A stretch of 64,000 nucleotides of DNA from Muscardinus avellanarius (lineage: Eukaryota; Chordata; Mammalia; Rodentia; Gliridae), in assembly GCA_963383645.1 (NCBI GenBank), contig OY726563.1:39980831-40044830 (forward strand), given 5' to 3'. Below the pieces are notes generated by a model, which saw nothing but the letters and a program-made list of their open reading frames with translations, did no database searches and was not told the DNA's origin. A program made the translations under genes and the position numbers. Shown one piece after another: positions 23,363 through 36,599 of this stretch. The number at the start of each line of letters is the position of its first letter. The first letter of the stretch is position 1.

Positions 23363-23515
23363 TTTTTGATACTAAGGATTGTTATTTTGGAAACAGGATC
23401 CCGCTAGGTTGCTGAGGGCCTTGCTAAGTTGCTGAGGCTGGCCTCAAAACTCAGCTCCTCCTGTCTCAGCCTCCCAAGTACTGAGATTACAGGCATGTGC
23501 CACCACACTCGGCTT
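23215..23515 (-). mobile_element. solo ID, (CTTT)n array and SINE left half
   Basis: ID 23215-23295, then a T-rich tetranucleotide array 23300-23363 (about 16 units), then a left half 23372-23515. Confidence 0.8.
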
Positions 23516-23895
23516 TGATTTTGTTCTCGATCCACATCAGAATCTCACTTCTTTGGGATGGAGTTTAGAAGCCTCACGTTCCCCTTAAAGAATGTGTGAT
23601 TATAAAACTTAGTGACTATTCACATAACACCTGGAGACGACCCCTTTAAGGTAACTGAGATTAAGTAATTAAGATGGATTCAACAAATATGTGTGGGGTG
23701 CCTCTGTACTACCAGGCACTGTCCTAGGTTCTGGGGACAATAGGGATAAACTAAACAGGTCACTCCTTCCCTTCCCTTAGGGAGCTTATGTTTTCGCTTG
23801 TAACTGGTTACAGGATTCCGGCCTAAAGGCCATGTTACAAGTGAAAACAAAGACTGCTACTTAATATAATATAGGTGCCCAGAAAAGGGAGCATG

Positions 23896-24328
23896 AAGCT
23901 GGGCGTGGTGGCATACACCGGCGTTCCCAGTACTTGGGAGGCTGGGACAGGAGAATCTCAGGTTGGAGGCCAGCCTCTGCAGTTTAGAGGCCTTGTAGCT
24001 CAGAGTTAGAATGCCGCTGAGTTCAATTTATCAGTACCGTACAAAAATTAAAGTAACAAAAATGAAATTTGCTATAGCTTTCTTTGATCTAGCGAGTGCT
24101 TTTTAAAATAGCTGTAATGTGAGCCAAGTGTGGTGGCACACGCCTGTAATCTCAGTACTTGGGAGGCTGAGAGAGGAGGAACTCAGGTTCACGGCCAACC
24201 TCAGCTACGGAGACCCTCGACAACTTAGTGAGACCCTGTTTCAAAATAAAGAATAAAAAAATCAGGGCTGGCAGTGTAGCTCAGTGGTAGCATAATGCCC
24301 TGGGTTCAACTTCCAGCATGCACACACA

Positions 24329-24356
<28 letters not shown>
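23896..24356 (+). mobile_element. two SINEs and (CA)n
   Basis: 23896-24045 is a shortened copy. 24122-24318 is a full copy followed by (CA)n to about 24356. 23660-23800 before it resembles an ancient repeat (GATTCAACAAATATGTGTGG, CAGGCACTGTCCTAGG), not assigned. Confidence 0.75.
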
Positions 24357-24361
<5 letters not shown>

Positions 24362-24529
24362 GTAATGTGTGCTTGAAAAATATGTAGGTTTACCCTACTT
24401 CTTGGATATGGGACACAAGCTTATTTGTTGTGTGTTTCCGATCTTTTGTATTTGTTGATATAATTTTGGGCTCTACTTATCAATACTTGAGAGAAACAGC
24501 AATAGCAAACCCTCTTCCGATTAGATTTG

Positions 24530-24795
24530 CTCTCGCAGTGCTGGGGTCTCACCCACAGCCGCACACGTGCTAGGAAAGCACCTGCCAGCTAAGCTGCGCG
24601 CTGCGGCCCTGTTTGTAGATTTGAATGCTAGGCCAGGCATGGAGGCCACGCCTGTAATCTGTACTTGGGAGGCTGAGACAGGAGGATTCCCAGCCAGCCT
24701 CAGCAACTTAATGAGGCCCTGTTTCAAAATAAATATAAAATCGGACCGGGTCTGTAGCTCAGAGGTAGAACACCCCCATGTTCAATCCTCAGTAG
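24530..24795. mobile_element. solo ID (-) and SINE (+)
   Basis: 24530-24610 is a diverged reversed ID (CACACGTGCTAGGAAAGCAC). 24630-24795 is a shortened + SINE. Confidence 0.7.
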
Positions 24796-25469
24796 CCCCC
24801 CACACGCATACACCCGTGATTTTATCCATCACGTTCAAGGGTTTGGAGGGGTTGTGGAGGGAAAGAACCTGCCCTAGGCGGTTGCCCTTTGCTTTTCCTC
24901 GTTGCCCACCACGCGCACTTCCCGTGCCCTCTGAGTTTGCCCCGAGGACATCTGGCCCGCAGGTCTGAGCCCCAGGAGGGGCGGAGGAAGCTGGAGCAGA
25001 GGTCGCAGCGCTTCCTCTGCTCTGTCCACCCCCACAGCAGCGCTGAGACCGCGCGGCTTCCCCTTTTCTTGGTGTTTTCCTTATTTGGTCCTTTGGGCGT
25101 TGATGGGGGAGATGCAGCTTTGCTAGTTCAGCATCTTGGTGGCAAACCAGCTGGAGCACCATGCCTTTGTATTCACTTTGTATTCACTAGTAAAATTCTG
25201 TGAACGGAATTGCACGAACACCTCTTCCTCCGTTAAACCCGCGTTGCCTGTCTTTTCCAGTCTCATTTACGGCACTGCCAGTATCCAGTCGCAGGAGCCA
25301 GGGCAGTGTTTTATCAAACCCATGGGTGGGGATGAAAGAAAATATTAGGGCGCATACTATACACTAAAGGGAGGCATTGTCTTGTGAAGCTTGTTTCATT
25401 GGTGTGTAATTCACAAAGACTCATAGATCAGGTTACTATTTTCACTTTTCTTTTTTCTTCTTTGGAGGG

Positions 25470-26455
25470 GTGTTATTGGGTATTTAACCCAAAGGCATTC
25501 TGCCTCCGAGCTACAGCCCCAGCCCTTTTTATATTTTGTGTTGAAACAGGGTCTCACTAGGTTGCGGAGGACCTCACTAAGTTGCTGAGACTGGCCTCAA
25601 ACCTGACATCCTCCTGTCTCAGCCTCCCAAGCACTGGGATTACAAGCGTGTGCCACCACGCCCGGCTAAACAAATAATTTGTATAAACATTTTAATATTT
25701 TTGGTGGTACTGGGGGTGGAACCCAGAGGCTTTCTACCTCCGGGCTATACTCCCAGCCCTATTTTTTTGTTTGAAAAAGAGTGCCATTTAATTTAGCACC
25801 AAAAGCATGTATTTATATAGAAATCTAATAAGGATCTCACTAAGTAGCCGAGGCTGGCTTTGAACCTGCGCGATCCTCCTGTCTCCGCCTCCCAAGCGCG
25901 GGGATTACAAGCGTGCGCTACCGCGACATTTTAATTTTTAATTGGTAAGCTCCTTTCCTTCCATAAAACCAACCATTCTTTAAGTTGGGCGTGGTGGCGC
26001 ACACCTGTTATCCCAGTGCTTGGGAGGCAGAGACAGGAAGATTTCCGGTTTGTGGCTGGTGCGTTGTAAATTAGCAAGATACTGTTTCAAAATAAAAAGG
26101 GCTGCGAGTTCAATCCCCAGTATCACAAAATAATTCTTTACTATTGAATATGCTGCCTGAGTATATATGATTAAATATCCCCAGTCGTCTTAAAAAGTGT
26201 TTTTATAGTTGTTACGCTTTATTTATTTATTTATTTATTTATTTATTTTTGTAGTACTGGGGGTGGAACCCAGAGGCTTTCTACCTCCGGGCTATGCTCC
26301 CAGACCTATTTTATATTTTATTTGGAAACAGGGTCTCACTAAGTTGCTGAGAGCCTCACTCAGTAGCCGAGGCTGGCTTTGAACCTGCGCGATCCTCCTG
26401 TCTCAGCCTCCCAAGCGCAGGGATTACAAGCCTGTGCCACCACGCCCGGCTAGTT
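25470..26455. mobile_element. SINE cluster
   Basis: 25470-25665 (-); 25697-25925 (-, interrupted by about 50 bp of unrelated A/T-rich sequence near 25780-25830); 25988-26130 (+, shortened); 26222-26455 (-), preceded by (ATTT)n 26218-26248. Confidence 0.8.
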
Positions 26456-26675
26456 GTTACACTTTAAAACAAGATCCAAACAAAGTCTACACATTGCATT
26501 TAGTGGATACGCCCTTGAGCCTTTGTCTAGCTGAGTTTCCTTTCCTCTTCCCTCCCTCTTCATCCCTTTTATTTATTGGGAGAAAAAAAAAAAAAAACGG
26601 CCTGTTGATTTTCTTACAAGGTTGTAAAATGAGTAAGATCAGTAACTTCTATGTAAGCACTAAGAACTGTGCCCG

Positions 26676-26868
26676 AGCTGGGCATGGTGGCTCATGCCTG
26701 TAATCCCACTACTTGGGAGTCTGAGACAGGAGGATCACAGGTTCGAGGACAGCCTCAGCAAGTAGTGGCATTCTCATCAACCTAGTGAGATCCTGTTTCA
26801 GAATAAAATAAAATAGGGCTAGGGGGTAAAGTGTGGAGGTTTAACGTCCCTGGGCTCAATCCCCAGTA

Positions 26869-26905
<37 letters not shown>
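26676..26905 (+). mobile_element. SINE with (CA)n tail just upstream of exon 2
   Basis: SINE 26676-26870 then (CA)n 26871-26905, ending about 95 bp before the exon 2 start. Confidence 0.85.
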
Positions 26906-26909
<4 letters not shown>

Positions 26910-26936
26910 GTACCTGGTATCCTCCCCCCTCACTGA

Positions 26937-28018
<1,082 letters not shown>

Positions 28019-28127
28019 CATGCAATAGTCCTCTGCCCTACCCCCATCTCTGAAAGACTTGTCTTTAAGCAGATTGCTTGGACTTCAAAATACTTTCCCA
28101 AATATATTTTTTAAAAATATAATTCAG

Positions 28128-28314
28128 GCCAGGCGTGGTGGCACGCGCTTGTAATCCCCGCGCTTGGGAGGCAGAGACAGGAGGATGGCGCAGGTTCGAA
28201 GCCAGCCGCGCGCGCTGGCTCAGGAGACCCTGTTTCCAAATAAAAATGTAAAAATAGGTCTGGGAGTGTAGCCCGGAGGTAGAAGGGCTTCCAGGAACCC
28301 CAGTACCACCCAAA

Positions 28315-28370
<56 letters not shown>

Positions 28371-28590
28371 CAGCCCACTTTGGGCTGAAAAACATACAAT
28401 TTAGCCAAGGCGTGGTGAGCATTCGGGAGGCTGAGACAGGAGGATCACAGTTCATGGCCAGCCTCAGCTTCTCAGTGAGGCCCTTCGCAACTCAGTGAGA
28501 CCCTGTTTCAAAATAAATAAAAAAGAAAAATATAAGGCTGGAGGTATAGCTGAGACATAGAATACCCTTGGGTTCAATCCCCAGTATCAC
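28128..28590 (+). mobile_element. hairpin-type SINE, (AT)n and ordinary SINE
   Basis: 28128-28315 has GCCAGCCGCGCGCGCTGGC. (AT)n at 28321-28368 is followed by a perfect 10-bp hairpin (28368-28390). 28403-28590 is a second SINE. Confidence 0.85.
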
Positions 28591-28959
28591 AAAAAAGTTA
28601 CAAAATTAAAACATATCAAAAGGAATTATATTAGGGAAAATATCAGTCTTGAAACTGTACTTTGGCTTCTGTTGTTTTGATATTTTTTGTGATCATGCCA
28701 ATCTGATAAAAGCATGCTGCGTATCTGATATGATATTGAAACGTGTTTCTGGCCCTTGAGCTGTCTGATCACATGTTAATATAACATCTGAGAAGTAAAT
28801 ATTTCCATTGTACAGTATGGTGATTTTTTAACAATTTACATATTATTTTCAAAAGATTAATTATACAGGTTTAACTCCTTTTTGGCAGATAATCAGGATT
28901 GCACATGAAGAATACTGAACATACCTAAAGAAAAAAAGCATCAATACAATCTACTTTAG

Positions 28960-29342
28960 CTGGGTTTGGTGGTTCACACCTATCCCAGTATTAAGTGAGG
29001 CTCTCAGCAACTTAGTGAGCTCCCATTTCAAAATAAACAATGAAATAGGGCTGGAAATCTAAGTTAGAGGTAGAATGCCCTGGATTCAATCTCCAGTACC
29101 ACCAAAAAAATTAAAAATTAATGAAAAATAAAATTTTTTTGGTGGTACTGGGGTTGCTGGAAGCCCTTTTCCCTCCGGGCTACACTCCCAGACCTTTTTA
29201 TTTATTTATTTGGAAACAGAGTCTTGAACCTGCGCGATCCTCCTGTCTCCACCTCCCAAGCGCGGGGATTACAAGGGTGCGCCACCTCGCCCGGCATGAA
29301 AAATCAATTTTAAAAAGGCCTGGGGATGCAGCTCAGAGGTAG
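28960..29342. mobile_element. truncated SINEs
   Basis: 28960-29110 (+, central part missing), 29139-29297 (-, hairpin-subfamily right end, middle deleted) and 29310-29342 (+, right-half scrap). Confidence 0.75.
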
Positions 29343-29514
29343 AAATAAAAACAAACAAAAATCTCCCTTCATGAGTCACCAGATGCTCTCAACTATTTGA
29401 CCTTTGGTATCTGATGTGTGAGACGGCAGCTTTGCATCACCTTGAAATGAATGACCAGGAAGACTGATGCTCCTTAGGCGTCCTTCTGGAAAAGGAAATG
29501 AACAAAACCCCCAG

Positions 29515-29725
29515 TGACAATAATAGCTAACACCCACTTAGTGTGTTTACCGAAGGCCAGTCACTGTCATTAGGGACTTAAATGAATTCACTTAATGTTC
29601 AAAGCAACCATATGAAATAGGTGGTTCTCCATTTGACAGATAAGGAGAGTAAACCCAGAAAGGGTGAGTAACCCAGAAAGGTCACTCAACTGGTAAACAT
29701 CAGAACCATGATTCAGATGCAGACA
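29515..29725 (+). mobile_element. MIR element
   Basis: AATAATAGCTAACACCCACTT, CCATTTGACAGATAAGGAGA and GTCACTCAACTGGTAA lie in the order and spacing of the mammalian-wide MIR SINE, covering nearly its whole length. It is old and diverged. Confidence 0.88.
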
Positions 29726-29727
29726 GT

Positions 29728-30980
29728 CAGGCGGGCGTGGCACATGCCTGTAATCCCAGTGTTTAGGAGGCTGAGACAAGAAGATTGCAGGTTTAAGGCC
29801 AGCCTCAGCAATTTGGCAAGATTCTTAGGAAACTAGTAAGACCCTGTTGCGAAACAAACAAAAATTTAAAAGGGCTGGGGTGTAGCTCATAGGTAGAAAG
29901 CCTCTGAGTTCAATCCCCAGTAACTAATAAACACACACATACACACTTTGGAATAACTGCAACTTTTTTTCTGCAGTACTGGGTATTGAACCCAGGGGTG
30001 TTCTACCTCTGAACTACACCCCCACCCCTATTTTTATTCTTTATTTTGAAACACGGTCTCACTGAGTTCCAAAGGGCCTCACTAAGTAGCTGAGGCTGGC
30101 TGCGATCCATGATCCTCCAGTCTCAGCCTCCCTGATGCTGGGATTGATTACAAGTGTGCGCCACCACGCCCGGCTTTTTATCCTTTATTTTGAAACAAGG
30201 TTTTGCTGAGTTGCAAAGGGCCTCGCTAAGTAGCTGAGGCTGTACTGGAACCGCCATCCTCCTATCTCAGCCTCCTGAATGCTGGGATTACAAGCGTGTT
30301 GCCACCACACCCGGCTAACTGCATCTTTTAATTTCATAATGATTAATTTTTGCAGTACTGGGAATTGAAACCAGGAGAATTCTACCTGAGCTACACCCAC
30401 GGCCCTATTTTATTCTTTTATTTTGAAACAGGGCCTCACTAAGTAGCTGTACCTTGCCATGAACCCACATTCCTCCTGCCTCAAACTCCCAAGTACTGAG
30501 ATTACAAGCATGTGGCACCACACCCAGCTCATGATTATTATTAATAAGTACTAGAGATTGAACCAAAGGGCACTCTACTTCTGAGCCACGCCTCCCAGTC
30601 TTTTTCTTTCTTTCTTCTTTTTTTTTTTTTTTTTTTTGGTGTGTGTGGTACTGGGAATGGAGCCTCAGAGCATTCTACCTCGAGCTATACTCTCAGTCCT
30701 ATTTTATTTTTATTCAAAACAGGGTCTCACTAGACTAATGAGAGTCTCACTACTTGCTGAGGCTGTCCTCTAATCTTTAATCCTCTTATCTCAGCCTCCC
30801 AAGTACTGGAATTACAAGTGTGTGCTACCATGCCTGGCTTATTGCTTATTTGGAAACAGGGTCTCTCACCAATTTGCTGAAAGCCTTGCTAAATTGCTGA
30901 GGCTGGCTTCAAACCTCAGATCCTTCTGTCTCAGCCTTTTAAGTACTGGAATTAGAGACATGTACGACCATGCCAAGCCC
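29728..30980. mobile_element. dense SINE cluster
   Basis: 29728-29930 (+), 29966-30178 (-), 30180-30318 (-, left half), 30349-30530 (-), 30538-30600 (-, right-half scrap), 30640-30840 (-) and 30842-30980 (-, left half). There is no unique DNA of length between them. Confidence 0.8.
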
Positions 30981-31026
30981 ATAATTGTGTGATTGTGTGT
31001 ATGTGTGTGTGTGTGTGTGTGTGTGT

Positions 31027-31162
31027 CCAGCAAGAGGAGATAAACATACACACACACACACACATACACATACACACACACACAAACAAATTTTTTCAAG
31101 GTAATTATGGATGATTTAAACATATTTTTATTCTTATTTCTACTTTTATTTTTATTTTTTGT
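31027..31162. repeat. left arm of inverted duplication A
   Basis: CCAGCAAGAGGAGAT, a CA-rich run, then AATTATGGATGATTTAAACA and the following T-rich string to 31162 reappear in reverse complement at 31950-32093. The two arms differ mainly in the microsatellite. Confidence 0.85.
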
Positions 31163-31949
31163 TGCAAAGGGCCTCACTAAGTAGCTGAGGCTGTCCTCAA
31201 ACCTGTGATCCTCCTGTCTTAACCTCCCAAGTACTGGGATTACAAGTGTATACCACCACATCTGGCTCCATAATTATTTTTTAAATTAATACATACTAGC
31301 CAGATATGGTGGCATATTCCTGTAACCCCAGTACTTGGGAGGCTGAGACAGGAGGAACATAGTTTTGAGGCCACCCTTGGCAATTTAGGGCAATCTTCAG
31401 CAATTTAGTAATGTTCCATTTCAAAATAAAAAAAAAATAAAATAGGGCTGGGGGTATAACACGGAGGTAGAATGCCCCTGGATTCAAAATCAAGGACCAC
31501 AGGCTAGGCGTGGTGGTGCATGTTTGTAATCCCAGCATTTGGGAGGCTGAGAAAGGATTATGATTCGCAGACAACCTCAGCTACTTAGTGAGGCCCTTTG
31601 CAATTCAGTGAGACCATTTCAAAAAATAAAGAGTAAAAAATAGGGTTTGGGGTGTAACTTGGAGGTAGAATGCATCCCCAGTACCGCAAAAAAAGGACCA
31701 CAAAAAAATCAATATGTATGCAATATAGTGAGCTATAGAAATAAGGAAGATTAGCCCGGTGTAGTGGTGCAAGCTTATAATCCTAGTATTTGGGAGGCTG
31801 AGACAGGAAGATCTTGGTTTGCAGTCAGCCTCAGCAACTTGTGAGGTCCTCTGCAACTTTCTAAGACCCTGTTTCAAAATAAAGAATAAAAAATAGAGCT
31901 GGGAGTAGAGCTCAGAGGCAGAATGCTCCTGAGTTCAATCACCAGTACC
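31163..31949. mobile_element. SINEs between the arms of inverted duplication A
   Basis: 31163-31268 (-, left-half part), 31295-31490 (+), 31500-31690 (+) and 31750-31955 (+). Confidence 0.8.
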
Positions 31950-32015
31950 ACAAAAAATAAAAATAAAAGTAGAAATAAGAGTAAAAATATGTTTAAATCA
32001 TCCATAATTCCTTGA

Positions 32016-32056
<41 letters not shown>

Positions 32057-32093
32057 ACGCGCGAGTACACGTACACGCATCTCCTCTTGCTGG
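31950..32093. repeat. right arm of inverted duplication A
   Basis: Reverse complement of 31027-31162. It includes the A-rich tail of the SINE at 31750-31955 and the 3' end of the reverse SINE that follows, with a (TG)n run and a CG-rich ACGCGCG string (32045-32063) not found in the other arm. Confidence 0.85.
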
Positions 32094-33108
32094 GCATTGA
32101 ATCCAGGGGCATTCTGTCTTCCAGCTACATACCCAGCCCTACTTTATTTTTATTTTGAAAGAGGTCTTGCTAAGTTGATGAGAGTCTCATTGCATGCTGA
32201 GACTGTCTCTGAACCTGCTATCCTTCTGTCTCAGTCTCCCAGATACTAGAATTACGGGAGTGTGCCACCACACCTGGCCCACATTTGACTCTAATCTTAA
32301 CAGCAGGCAATCCTTACCCAGAACCACCCATCTAGAAGAAGGAATCTTGTATATTTAAGAACCTTAATTAGAGTTAAAACTAAAACAAAAATCAGCATAC
32401 TATGGCATATTTTTCTTTTTCTTTCTTTCTCTTTTTTTTTATTTATTTTTTATTTTTTGGTGGTACTGGGGTTCCTGGAAGCCCTTCTACCTCCGGGCTA
32501 CACTCCCAGACCTATTTTTACATTTTTATTTGGAAACAGGGTCTCCTAAGCCAGCGCGCGCGGCTGGCTTCGAACCTGCGCGATCCTCCTGTCTCTGCCT
32601 CCCAAGCGCGGGGATTACAAGCGCGCGCCACCACGCCCGGCTATGGCACATTTTTTATGGTACTGGGGATTGGACTCAGGGGCATCTACCTCTAAGCTAC
32701 ACTCCCAGTCCTGTTTTATTGTTTATTTTAAAACAGGGTCTCACCAAGTTATGGAGGGCCTCATGAAGTACCCAAGGCTGTCCGCGAACCACGATCCTCC
32801 TGTCTAAGTCTCCCAAGGACTGGGATTATAAGTGTGAGCCACCATGCCCAGCTGTATGTCACATTTTATACAGAAAAATGCTTGAAAAAGAGCTGGGGTG
32901 GTGGTGAATATCTGTAATCCAGTACTCGGGTAGCTAAGTCAAGAGGCTCCTAGGGTCAGGGCAGCCTCTATACCTTAGTAAGACCGTTTCAAAATAAGAA
33001 AGAAGGGCTGGGGGTACCGCTCAGAGCTTGAATTCTCCTGGGTTTAATCTTTAGTATGAAAGGAAGGAAGGAAGGAAGGAAGGAAGGAAGGAAGGAAGGA
33101 AGGAAGGA
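32080..33108. mobile_element. SINE cluster and (GGAA)n array
   Basis: 32083-32280 (-); 32456-32642 (-, hairpin type, AAGCCAGCGCGCGCGGCTGG); 32654-32853 (-); 32890-33058 (+, shortened); (GGAA)n 33059-33111. Confidence 0.85.
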
Positions 33109-33189
33109 AGGAGAAAAGAAAGGGGAAACGCTCAATAGGAAAATGTCTCTAACGTTCTTAAAATTTAAATGAAACTTTATTTTTCACAG

Positions 33190-33304
33190 ATGGTTGGGAA
33201 AAGCTTTTCTCTAGTTCAGACAAAGGAGGTGACCATGAAGCCTGAGGACGCCCAAAGGGTTTTTCGGGAAAAAGCCGCTGACTTCCTTCCACTTCTGAAC
33301 AAAG
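33190..33304 (+). CDS. RP2: RP2 exon 3, residues 257-294 plus first base of codon 295
   Basis: 115 nt encoding the central part of the NDK-like C-terminal domain ([17 protein letters not shown] ... [10 protein letters not shown]). It enters in phase 0 and leaves in phase 1 (AAAG|GTACCT), so codon 295 (Gly) is split with exon 4. The acceptor is TTTTTCACAG|ATGG. The exon length agrees with the human gene (c.769-883) as I recall it. The domain keeps the overall NDK fold in the family but is not known as an active kinase; it is thought to be a protein-interaction module. No lesion is seen. Confidence 0.97.
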
Positions 33305-33691
33305 GTACCTTCCAGATGGTTGCCCTGCTCCGGTAGTTACTTTCTGAACATGTCGATTTTATCTACTCTAAACATTTTTCTTACACCGCCTTTGTTGTTT
33401 TCTCATTCCGTCTATTTTTTTGTTATTAATGTTCAGAACTGTCAAAGTTTCACATTCAAGAATGTGTAACTATACAGGGGTGTAGACTACAAATGAGGCG
33501 GCAGATTTTTCTGTGTTCTGTGTTCTTCTTAGTCCTTAAGTCTTATGTTATTATTATGTATTTTGTTATTTTAAATTATTATTTTATTATTGTTGTGCCT
33601 TTGACTGTAATGAATGAACAGTTCATATTCCCTGCCTAGAGTTGCAAAGTTCTTGATAAAGACTTGCTTTACAATTCACAGTAGCCAAATT

Positions 33692-33692
33692 A

Positions 33693-33729
<37 letters not shown>

Positions 33730-33926
33730 GGGTCTAGGGATGGAACCCAGGGCCATTTGACCTCCGAGCTACCCTGCCTGCTCTGTTTTTTATTCTTTAT
33801 TTTGAAACAGGGTCTCCCTGAGTCGCAGAGGGCCTCACTAAGCAGCTGAGGCTGTCCGCGAACCGCGATCCTCTGGTCTCAGCCTCCCGAATGCTGGGAT
33901 GACAAGCGTGCGCCACCACGCCCGGC
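33692..33926 (-). mobile_element. reverse SINE with (ATT)n at its tail
   Basis: (ATT)n 33692-33727, then a reversed copy to 33926. Confidence 0.85.
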
Positions 33927-33929
33927 TCA

Positions 33930-34400
33930 CAGTAGCCAAATTATGGAGCCAGCCTAGGTGTCCATCAACAAATGAATGGATTATGAAATTATAGGCTCTA
34001 CACACAATGAAATTCTATTCAGCCATAAAGAAGGATACAATTATGTCGTCTGTAGGAAACTGGATGAAAGTAGGCACTATTATGTTGAGATCAGCCCGTC
34101 TCAAAAAGTCAAGGGCCATATGTTTTCTCTCATATGTGGAAGTTAGGGAGATTTGGGGAAACCAAAGGGGACTCCCAACAAACAACCCCCAGCGGAGTGA
34201 TGGAGGGGATCCAGGGGAGGAAGGCAGGTCGGAGAGGGAGCTGTGATGAAGGAAACACTTCAGTAGGTATGATGCGCACACAGCACTATCGCAGCTATCT
34301 CAGTACCTGTGCCGGGAAGGGGAGGGGGAGGGGAGCGCAGCAAGTGTCTCTGTGGCTCTGAACTTCATAATTATGTGTGATTACAGTGCATCACTAAAAA
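33930..34400 (+). mobile_element. L1 3' end (ORF2 end and 3' UTR)
   Basis: CACAGTAGCCAAATTATGGA, GGTGTCCATCAACAAATGAA and TATTCAGCCATAAAGAAGGA are the conserved end of L1 ORF2. They are followed by a G-rich 3' UTR and CAGTGCATCACTAAAAATG, a variant of the usual terminus. Confidence 0.88.
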
Positions 34401-34587
34401 TGAAAGCGCTATCAAAGTAAGAAAACTTAATTTTTTAAAAAAGATGTGCTTTGACCATACTAAAAAAGAAATAAGAAATTTAAAGTGGTATACTATTTTA
34501 TGTACGTAATGATCATTTAACTTACCATGTAGAATTAGTTTCCCCAATGAGTGAATGCTACCAATACATTTTCTTTTTATTTATTTA

Positions 34588-35637
34588 TTTATTTTTGTGG
34601 TATTGGGGTTTGAACCCAGCAGCATTCTACTGCTGAGCGATACCCCCAGCCCTATTTTTTTATTCTTTCTTTTGAAACAGGGTCTCACTGAGTTGCAGAG
34701 GGCCTCACTAAGTAGCTGAGGCTGTCTGCCAACCAAGATCCTCCTGTCTCAGCCTCCCGAATGCTGGGATTACGAGCGTGCGCCACCACGCCCGGCTTAA
34801 ATAACAATTTAAGCAGTGCAAGAGAGGAACTGGAGTCTGTGAGCCTTCCTGATGGGGTGCTGTCTGCCTATCTGTATTTGGAGGTCTACTGATTCTATAG
34901 GGCAGAGTATTATTTATCAGTTTAGAGCAGAGATATTGTTTGCTCAGAGTTCATTAGGCTTTTCATTATTATTATTTTTTTTTGGTACTGGAGATTGAAC
35001 CCAGGGGCAATCCCCAGTACCAAAAAACCAGAACCCTGGCATGTGCCACCACACCAGGCTACATTTATATACTCTTTATGTGTAAATAAATTGTAGTAAG
35101 CCAGGCGTGGCGGTGCACATTTGTCATCCCAGTACTTGGGAGGCTGAGACAGGAGGATTGCAGGTTTGAGGACAGCAGTAAGTAGTGGGACTCTCATCAG
35201 CCTAGCAACACCTTGTTTTTAAATAAAAATAAAATAGGGCTGGAGGTGTAGCTCAGAGGTAGAATGCCCCAGTGTTCAATCCCCAGTACCACAAAAATAA
35301 ATAAATAATAGTAAATGCCAAAAACATGTATGAAAGTGTTGGAAGAATGTTAGAATAATTTTAATAAATAATGCTGGGTGTAACTCGGCTGTTATGCATT
35401 AACATAGTATTTCATATATTATTTTGCTTGTTTGTTTTGCGGGTTTAGAAATGGAACCCAGGGGCATTCAACTTCCAAGCTACACCCCTACCCTATTTTT
35501 TATTCATTATTTTGAAACAGGGTCTCATTAAGTTGTGAGGGGCCTCACTAAGTAGCTGAGTCTGTCCGCGAACCGCGATCCTCCTGTCTCAGCCTCCCAA
35601 ATGCTGGGATTACAGGTGTGTGCCGCCACTCCCGGCT
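34588..35637. mobile_element. SINE cluster including a fold-back piece
   Basis: 34588-34797 (-); 34975-35060 (rearranged, see the hairpin at 34984-35021); 35100-35290 (+); 35430-35637 (-). Confidence 0.8.
34984..35021. repeat. 14-bp inverted repeat made from SINE ends
   Basis: GGTACTGGAGATTG (34984-34997) and CAATCCCCAGTACC (35008-35021) pair at 13 of 14 positions around a 10-nt loop. Both arms are SINE 3'-end sequence in opposite orientation. Confidence 0.8.
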
Positions 35638-35904
35638 CATATATTATTTTATATCTTTACTTACTACAAACTAGTGCAGGAATCTACCTCCGAATGTGTG
35701 TATGTCTCTGTGTTTGTGTATATATAATTATGACCTGGCCCCTAAGTTGTCATCACCTCGACATTGGAACATCCAAATAGAACGTTGAAAATGAACCTTT
35801 AAACTCTTGATTCCATTTATGGAATCAAGTAAAAGTGTAATGGGCATCTTAAAGTGTGAGGGTTAGGAATGAAGTGGCCATGTGAGTATGTCCAAATCAA
35901 TGAC

Positions 35905-36410
35905 TTATAGCTGTGTGTTGGCACCACCTGTAATCCCAGTACTTGGGAGGCTGAGACAGGAAGATCACAGGTTCGAGGCCAGCCTCAGCAAGTTAGTGAG
36001 ACCTTCTGCAACCTTGTGAGACCTTGTTTTAAAATAAAAAATGATACGAGGAACTCCAGGTAAAAAAGGAGATCCTATAGAGGAGCAAACAAGGCAACCT
36101 GAGGGGATGGGAGGGGGGAAGAAGAAAACTATCTAAAGCACATGATGTACATAAAAAAATATATATCGATGTCAGTCACTAAGCCAAGCATGGAGGGAGA
36201 GAAGGGGAGGGAATGGGATGGGCAGGGGGCAGGATGTAAGGGGGGGATGGGTGCATATATATCTACACAAGCTTTTTATCCCATTAAGAGGTATGAATTC
36301 AATGCACCAATAAAAACAAATAAAAATTAAAGGCAAAAAAAATGAAGTAGTGATGGGGGTTTAGCTTGGAGGTAGAATGCCTCTGGGTTCAATCCCTAGT
36401 ACCAAAGCAA
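35905..36410 (+). mobile_element. SINE split by an L1 3' tail
   Basis: Left half 35905-36035, L1 3' tail 36040-36325 (ends CAATGCACCAATAAAAAC), then the SINE right half 36343-36410. The insertion point is the A-rich linker. Confidence 0.8.
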
Positions 36411-36599
36411 AAAAATTATGATTTATGTACTTATATGATATTAGTGAAGTCGTATCATAGAATTGCTTGAACCTAAACAATATTATCTGCATTTAAGTAG
36501 CAGAATGTTTTGCATGGAACTAGAATTTCAGGAAATAAACATCATATAAACAAGACTGAAAAAGCCAGAGATGCCCAGAGAAATTGCTCAAAGACTGAT

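Noticed and set aside
24567..25203. Open frames of 104-133 codons in a moderately GC-rich part of intron 1
   Set aside because: They start in ID/SINE sequence, have no homology that I recognise, and no good splice context links them to RP2.
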